A model generated the notes under the pieces. It ran no database searches, had not been told where the DNA came from, and saw only the letters and a program-made list of their open reading frames with translations. Positions 48,901-57,900 of a DNA stretch of 64,000 nucleotides are shown here, in pieces; the first letter of the stretch is position 1; each line of letters opens with the position of its first letter. Where the stretch lies: NCBI GenBank assembly GCA_903813345.2, contig CAIIXF020000001.1, positions 12,791,915-12,855,914 of the forward strand, written 5' to 3'. The position numbers were made by a program, and so were the translations under genes. Source of the DNA: Owenia fusiformis (taxonomy: Eukaryota > Annelida > Polychaeta > Sabellida > Oweniidae).

Positions 48901-51900
48901 AGGGCTACTAAACTGTAATATGGTCTCTGCTAGGCAGAGTGTAGTTTAACTAGACTCTGCACGCAGGGTACAGGATCTGCCATAATCAATTAGACAATCA
49001 ACCTCAAATTGAGATAATATCTGTGGTGGTTTCAATCAACATTAGAGCAATGGGAAGGTTTTTAAACCAATATATAAGAAAAGATGGACCTGCTGTTCAA
49101 CATAAAAAATGGAACTGGTGGGTCAAATTCTGGGTCAAAAATGAATGAGTCAAATGATCTACATCTTACTTATTTGTTTTTGATACTTCTACTATTAGGC
49201 AATCAGCATGGGGGTTTGTTGGTACCAAATTAGGGAAATGATGGCCAAGGTGATTTTTTGGAAGGGTTTAGACCTCTAGAGAAAATATGTGATAGCATTG
49301 TAATGGTCTTCCAGTTTACAATAAATCTCCGATCTCACCGAGCAAATCAGAGTTCGTCGTCGAGATACGGATGACTTTCCATATGGTCATTTCCTCTGAC
49401 ATCCCCGCATAATTGATGAGCACGTGTTTCTTCCACTTCGCTGATTGGTTGAGAAAGGGTCAGCGTGGTAGATTTGAAATGATTTATTACTCAGGCTGTC
49501 ACAGGCACCAACATTCGGGTCAGGGCTGCTAGACTGTAATATAGTCTATACTAGGCAGAGGGTAGTTTATAACTAGACTCTGCGTACAGGGAATTTTCAA
49601 AATGGCCACCGGTGCACTTATTACCGCATAAAAGAAGTATTATCTAAGCATACTGAGAGGCACACAGTGATTTTAGGGTCTATATCTAGGTTTTAGGGTC
49701 AACGTTTTCCTTTATATCCAAATATAAGTCATCAAAGAATTACTTTATATGGAACTCCAAGATGACCACCAAAATAGCTGCCGAAATGAATATGTGACTA
49801 TTGATATAAGCTCAAAGAACAAATAAAATTTGTGCTTCTCATATATCATTCTGGCAACTATATATTTTTAACTAAGACTACCAATTTCCGATAACCTTTC
49901 TTATTCAGACACCCATAATGATTCATTTATCCCTCTCAGGGACAAATATAACATGGCACTATGTCACTACCTGCCATTTATTACAGATACCAAACACCAA
50001 ATGTGAGCTTTCAAACGCCATCCATAAAAAATTGGAGACAATAACAATATGTCACCATTTCTGGCGGTAACATAAAAATGGTTCCTACATCACTACCAAA
50101 GAGTTCTAAAATATATGCATTATTAAAAATATTATCATCAAAATTAAAAATGGACATGTTTGGCCCACCTTGTATACAATATAACAATACCATAATCAGG
50201 TAGACATATGAGAATCTACAGACATGTACTGTAATTATCCCAACGAACAAAGTTCGGTAGGGATATAGTGAAGCCCTCCGTCCGTCCGTCAGTCTGTCAG
50301 TCAGTCCGTCAGTCCGTCAGTCCGTCTGTCCGTCCGTCCGTACATTAACAAATGAATATGAAACAGTATATTCTCCGCAAAGAGGGTAAACTAAGAGGAC
50401 AAATCAACATAAGACCAACAGTAAGGGGAAGGGGAGAGTTTTCCGGCCGGATCAAAACGTTTAACCCACCTATGCGCAGTCTCAAGTCTGTGGACCCTGA
50501 AGAAAGATAACTAACATCGCAATCAAATCAAGACAAAGAAAGAAGAAAATGAATGAAGAACCAATGCAGCAACAACAAATGACGTCCGTCCATCCGTCCG
50601 GAAGATAACTCAAATACTAGTGGATGTATTTTCTTCATATTTAGTGGAAAGATGTATATTGATGAATAGCTTTACGCAAAAAAGTTTTCAAGATGTCCGC
50701 CGCTTTAAAAATGACGGAACGTTTTTTGCAAAAATCATAAATTTTTCATTCTTAACCAAAGTAATTAATATTATTGTTTGAAATTTTGGTAGTATATTCA
50801 CAACGTATTTCACATATATTCCGTGTTTTTCATCCTGACCCCCAGGGGCCGTGTATGGGGGGTCAGGAAAACAGAAAATTTCGCTAATTTTTAGATCTTT
50901 CTGAAGTATAGCTTTATTATACTCAAATGAAAGGCAATTAAGAGTAGATTGCAAATATTGTATCTTTTTATCTTTTTTCTGATTCGAGCCTTGTAAAACT
51001 CAAAATGGCCGTCTTATGTACGATTTCGCAATAATTTTTCGATCCCTTCAAAGTATGGCTATATTATACTCAAATTGAAGGAATTTTGGAGTAGATCACA
51101 ATTATGGTATTATTTTTCAGATTTTTACCTCAGAAAATTCAAAATGGCTGCTTTGCAGGAATTCGCAATTCTAAAATCTAATTTTTTTCAATTTTAACCA
51201 AAGTAATGAGTATGATTGATTGGAATTCGGTAATTGATATTTTGTTCGTTGTTCGTTTGCTACTCCGCGGAGTTGCCGTTATCTAGTTACCTTTGGCAAG
51301 TAATCTAATTACAAGGTGCTAAATCTATTTCTGAGTGTAATTGCACTGTAATTAGAAGACAATGACTAATGTGAAGGATAATCAATATATATTACACATT
51401 ATTTTGTTAAATATGAATTAACACAGCCAAAGTGTGAGAATAATAATGTCTGATACAACTTTTCATTAGCAATTAATATCAAACATAACTTATTGACATC
51501 TTGTATCATTACATGATTACATTAGTCACATATCAAATGTCTTAGGCTGTTGAGTTATAGAAATTAGTGTTTTGTATGATCAAACAAAATATTGCCGATC
51601 ATATTCAAATGGATGTTAGATACATTTACCCCAGTGATCTCCCAAACATTAGAGCAAGTGGGTACTGCACCCACTTGAGATTTTAAAAATAGGCTTGCAC
51701 CCACCTGAGAATCCATTTACACCCACTTGAAAATGAGAAAAATCATGAAAAATTGGCATAATTTAATCAAATTTGGTCTAATTTGTGAAATTTAGAATTT
51801 TGCACGCACTTGAGAAAAATCCTGGGGAGAACACTGTACCCCTTGTCATTGCTTTTTATTTAGAAAGCACAATTACTTTCTTTACTTAGAAGATAGTCAT

Positions 51901-54900
51901 AATTAGTAAGCCTCTGGAACCCATCCCCTCCCTCCACTCACAAGAGGACACAAGGGCTTAGCAAGATTATAAAATTGACTGTTTCATGCTTTGAAATTAA
52001 TTTAAATAGATCACATTTCATATCTTTAACATTTCCTAATTTCTTTTTTTGTACATTTAAAGGGGAACTTGTGGAGGGTGACATATTATCCAGCGGAGGT
52101 GTGGTAAGTAATTGAACAGTTTTTACATATTGATTCAGTAGTGAATGGAAAAGACAAAGTTAATACTTCATTTCTGTACATGAGACAAAAGGCGTGCAAA
52201 ATGTCACCACGATTTATTACATAAGTACATCAACCACTGAACACCAACAAACCAATGCTGAACATCAATCGCTGAATGCCGAACACCATCAACAATCGCT
52301 GAATGCCAAACACCATCAACAAAACAGTTGAAGGCCATAACAATGTCACCACTTGTGGTGGCGGCATAAAAACACATGGGCCATGAAATATTTATTCATG
52401 AAATCATCAAAGATGGCATAAATGATGTTCATTATAGGCCACTTATTAATATATTTTCTGAGTTATCAATGAATTGAAGAAATATGATTGCAAGCAACCG
52501 AAATACATTTTTGAAACTTTGAAATCACTTTGGATAAAAAAAAATATTTTAACAAACTATTAAGAAATACTTTCTGAAAGGAACTCACAAAATGTTGATT
52601 TCTCATGATGAAGAAAATAATGAAAGATCAGCATCAGACTTGTAATTGCCATTAAAAATGATTTGTTCAATTAAAAGGATGTGTGAATTCACCTTAATAT
52701 TGATATTTTCATTTTGGACCATTTTAAACTTTTTACACTAATATCTCAAACAATTATTCAAATTGTCTATTGAAAGTCATATGCTATATTTGCATAGAAC
52801 CTTAAGAGGAATGTTTGTATTTATATTTTTCAAAATGGGATATGAAGCAACTTAAAGATTTTTCATAGTAATGGACTGAATATATGTGGACAATAAAAAT
52901 GATGGAGAGCTTGAGTAAATCCAAAATTTCCATCACTGGAAACGGTAGGAGTAGTAATACATATATTTACAGAATATTTCTACAAAGACAAATCTTGATT
53001 CACAATGTGAACTTGAAATTTCAACTTTTTAGTTCAGAAATGCTAATGTTCAACCAAAGATGTGGCCGGGTGGTGAAGTCTTTTATGAAAAACCGAGGAC
53101 AACAACATTCTGTAAGTATACACAAAACTAAGATAAAATCTTCTTAAAGAAAATTTTGCACCCTTCACATACTTGAAAATGATCCTTGCTTTATTTTAGC
53201 GATCTAACCGTAATCTCTCCAATAACAATACATATCATTATATATTGTGAAAATATGCTGTTATCGTTTTTGATGTTGCAAATAAGCTATTCTTGGCAGG
53301 AAAAAATTGCCATGCATGAAATTTCCTGGGATTTTTGACTTCTTTCATATATGGGCACTTATTAGAATGGTCTAAGGATGTATTTTCAATTTTCTAAATG
53401 TCCCAGGTGCTAATTAGAGAATATGCTAAATATTATATATGATTATTCATTATTTTTAGCATCTGGTGTGATTGATAACATTACCCAGGCTATGGCAGAT
53501 ATAACTGCTGCATCTGGGAATTGTATAGTGTTTAAAGAAAGGACTATACGGACAGGAAAAAGAAATTATATTCAAATTAAAAAAGACCGTGGGTAATTTT
53601 AAATTATTTTTTATAGTAGTAGTATCTTTATTTTTTTATGTCCCATGCACTAAAACAGATACTATATACAAAATATAACATTAAAAAATACATAAAAACA
53701 GTGCCTGACCAATGCTAACCTATGAGAGACATATATGTTTATTGCTGGAAAATGTCTCAAATTGTCTCAAATGAATTTCTTAATATAGGGTGACCCCAAA
53801 AATCCAATCCTCTTATTTTGAACTTCTCAATCTTAATGGAATCTTCTTGAATTTTCTTATGTATAGTAAGCTAAATGGGGTAAAAAAGCACTACTTACCA
53901 TATTCCCTCCAATAAATGCACAGAGCATCTACCATAGTTGGATTACCTTACCTCTACCTTAATCCTGGATTGTGATATTGGTTCTCGATTGGAGGGGGAG
54001 GGGGATGCTAGAAATTGTTTCTTTTCACGTTAGATCATGGTTTTGGGATATATAGGGTCTACTTTTCTTATGACAGATTTATACTTACAGTTTGCTTTTC
54101 TTGTTGGATTTCCTTAAAGTTTTTAGTCACTCTTCCCTTTTGGCATTTGTGCTTATATATTTATTCTCCTGAAAGAGGTATCTCAAATGACAAAATCGGT
54201 ATAATGTGATTGAAAATAAATTGTATGTTGTTCAAATAGTTCAATTGGGCAAGAAATCAACAAGTGGAGTATATCGTCACAATATCCTTCTCGTATTGGT
54301 TTTCCGGAGTATATCGTCAAAATATCCTTTGTATATTGGTTTTCCGGAGTATATTGTGGCATACTTTGTTGAATATATGTATTTAATGGCAAAAACAAAA
54401 ATTCTAGGAAATTAAATGTTTAATAGGCTTAATCCCTAAGTAAGTTGTAGATGCAGTCAACGTATGCCAATTACACCAGAAAAAATAAAAAAGCATTCTA
54501 GTGGAAAGCGCTATACAAAATCGCCATCCTGATTACACCAACATTTCTAAAAAAGAGCCTTAGGAATTTACCTGTCATTTCTAAAAAGCCTTTCGTGCAC
54601 TTTTAACGATGTAGATATGGAGAATATCCAGTAGATGTGTACATCTAAAATAAATGCATTATTTTAGCATCTAGGAGAAAACATAATCAAAACTTTTGCC
54701 AGTGATGTGAACTAACCTTTAATTTTGGAGATATAATTTGATGACCTATCGAATTTTTGGGTCAAATCAATCGATCATTTCCTGTATTTTGCGGCGGCCA
54801 AAATGTGTAGCATTCGAAATATGTCTTATTTCATTTAGGGCAAATGTTAAAAACAAGAGTAAGGTGTTTTACAAAAACTGATCGGTATTACACTACACTC

Positions 54901-57900
54901 CTGAAGCGCCCAACGATTTAAGGCATTTTTTGGTGACTAGGGTCCTAGGAGTTTTGGAAAAGCACTTTTGTAAAACCACGATCGTGATTACACCTATTTT
55001 TCAAAACGGGTTAAAACCTAGGCGCCTTCCTAAAACGCATGGTGTGATTCCATCAAATGATTGCTCTATGGAACATTCCATTTCCATATGATTTTGATCA
55101 GAAGTACACTAGAGAAACAATACCTGCTACAGAGCTTTGCTCATTTTAATTACAGATGCTTCTCAAAAGTAGGAATGGTGGGGGGACCTCAGCCACTATC
55201 ACTAGGACTAGGATGCTATAAAAAGGGTGTTATAATACATGAGTTTCTTCATGCTCTCGGAGTCAATCATGAACACACACGGCATGATAGAGACCAACAT
55301 ATTGAAGTTAAAAAGAACAATGTTTTGAGTTTAGGTGAGAATACATTTATTCAGTTTACATCATTATTATAAATATGTAAAGTCTTGTTAGAGATAAATG
55401 CACTGTATGTACAGAGATCGCCTAATATTAAGAGCTGCAGGGTATATTGCCATACGTGGCAGCAAGATCTCGTTCTATCCAGTATTGAAGCAACGAGATC
55501 TCCAACCATCCCATTTTGCGCATCTTGTCGAGTCTTTGATCACCCACTTTTAATACTAGGCGATCTCTGTACATACAGTGAAATGGGTATTATCAGATGA
55601 TGTTAACCCCTAAGAGTACTTAATGCCCGAGCATTCTTTTTTCAAATTAATTTCAAGAATTTTACAATTCAATTTTATCAATTTATTTATTAAACCATCA
55701 TCCAATGGCTTTATATAAAAAACCTCCTACCTCATACCCACCTACCCACCTCCGTGGGACATGATGCAGTCATTAAAGGGTTCAATTTTAAAGTTTTTAA
55801 ATCTCAAAATAGCTCTAATTATTAACATTTCTACAATTCCGGCTTCATTTTATGACTAGATGGATGACAGATCCATAAATAAAGACATATGGGTGCATTG
55901 TAATGTGTAATGACATGAGGGCGCCCCAGGGGAGGGGAATAACTAAAAATCAACCGCGAGCATAGGTCCAACAAGCCAGATAAAGAAATTGAAAGAAAGT
56001 GTGCTAAATTCGATGCCCCGAGTGGAAATCGAACCCAGCTGGGCTGTAGTAGCAATTTGCTATCAAGGGTCGTTACAAATGCATCTATAATTCATCATAA
56101 ACTACTTAGATTTAATAAACTAAGATCTTTAAATTGAACCCTTCAAAGACTATATCATGTCCAACGTATGTGGGTAGGTGGGTATGAAGTAGGAGGTTTT
56201 GTATACAAATCCTCACCCAATCATTACAATACAACAGTACAATAACATATAATTAGATATTCAATTTAAAACCTGCATAGTCTAAAAAACTGTACCATAG
56301 ATGTAATAGGCATAAATCATGCCTCTGCATGAATTTGTTTGAAACCAGGTTCAATCAAACATGAACCCATTATAATGTAATTTTAAGCCGTTTTAAAAAT
56401 AATATATTACTTAAAGGGAATGCGAAGTTTTGTCCCTTAAACTTGATAATACGTTAGAATAAAGATACATCTTTCAATCCAACTTCGTTTTATTGTTCTA
56501 TCATTATCCCCTTAATTGTTATTGAGCCCCGGGTTTTGCATATGAACTGGACTACGGAGCTGCCATTTCAACCGTAAAGTGGTTCTTTACGACATTGTTA
56601 TGACGTCATTGATGCCAGATTGATGCCTGGCATCCAAAAGTTTTGTGGCGCCAATTTTGAATCAAAAAATAAATGCCGAGTTGTTGCCATTCCAAAACCA
56701 AATAAATCATATTAAAGAAACTAAAAGAATACGTATATACCACCAATAATAAAGAACGATTTCAATAGAATATTAACGCCGGCATTTTCGGAATTGCTTT
56801 TTACCTATCTAGACATGGAATGCTGGTTACATTTATTCGTTATTTACACTTGAAATAATCTTGGATTCGTGACTTTTTAACTTTTATTAGGTCTAGCGCT
56901 AAATGCGAACACAGAATGCTAATTCTATCAGGCGAATGCAAACTATTTGAATAAAACATAATAAAATTAATTCAACTAACCCATCTTGAATTTCCAATAA
57001 TGCAATCTCGGTGATGATTTAATTTGCTAGTCTCATTACAAAAATAAGTGTTCTTACTTTAATATTCATTGCATTTATGTTTATCTTTAACACAAGTATT
57101 CGAAAAAAAATTTAAAATTAAATTTTAAAACCGTTTCCAATTACTATCACATGTCATGGATTCTTAGCCTCGGGGAGCCTACGGTCTATCATTTCTGCGG
57201 TAAGTAAAATTTCTACGGTTGCCTAAGTATTTCTGCAGTCAGATAATTTAGCAGTCTCATTTGCTAAGATAGCCATACGGCGTATCTTGATGAAAAATTA
57301 CGACTCCCGTACGGCTGATAAATGATGACACACGAGCAGCATAGGGCGGCACTACGACGTGCGTAGTTTTTCTTGAAGGCATCCACAAGGGGTTCTATGG
57401 TTCGGAAAGGTCAATTGTAACCTATGAAATCCAAGCGCAGCCGCAAGTGAACCCGAAGTACAGCCGCCGTGAGACCTACAGTTTGGCTGCTGCTTGTTGA
57501 CATCTACCGTGACCACAGGGAAGAAAAAGTTATAGCTCCGACTCTACGCCCTGTAAAAACTGGATATGCCGTGTACGTAGACCGCAAGGTGACCTTAAGA
57601 CGACTGTAGTTTTCCTATGTTTGCCGCAGAAATTTACTGATTTCAGGGAAATACGGTCGACATGCGGTCGCATTGAGCAAATGTGACTGAAGCTTTTAAA
57701 GTTCCACTTATTTTAGAAAAAACGATATGGAAAAACAAAAGGTTGTATGCCATTGAATTGAAAATCATTATTTGGAAAATACTGTAGGACTGTACTTACC
57801 ACGGATGTTATATAATTAAATTTGAAGCTTGAAATCAGGAATTGTTTTTAACAAAAAATAAATATATAATAAAATAAATATTAAAATATTGGCGTACTAT

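Noticed and set aside
56005-56060. Minus-strand tRNA gene suggested by GGGTTCGATTTCC
   Set aside because: No A box, acceptor stem or cloverleaf can be drawn. At most it is a tRNA-derived SINE relic.
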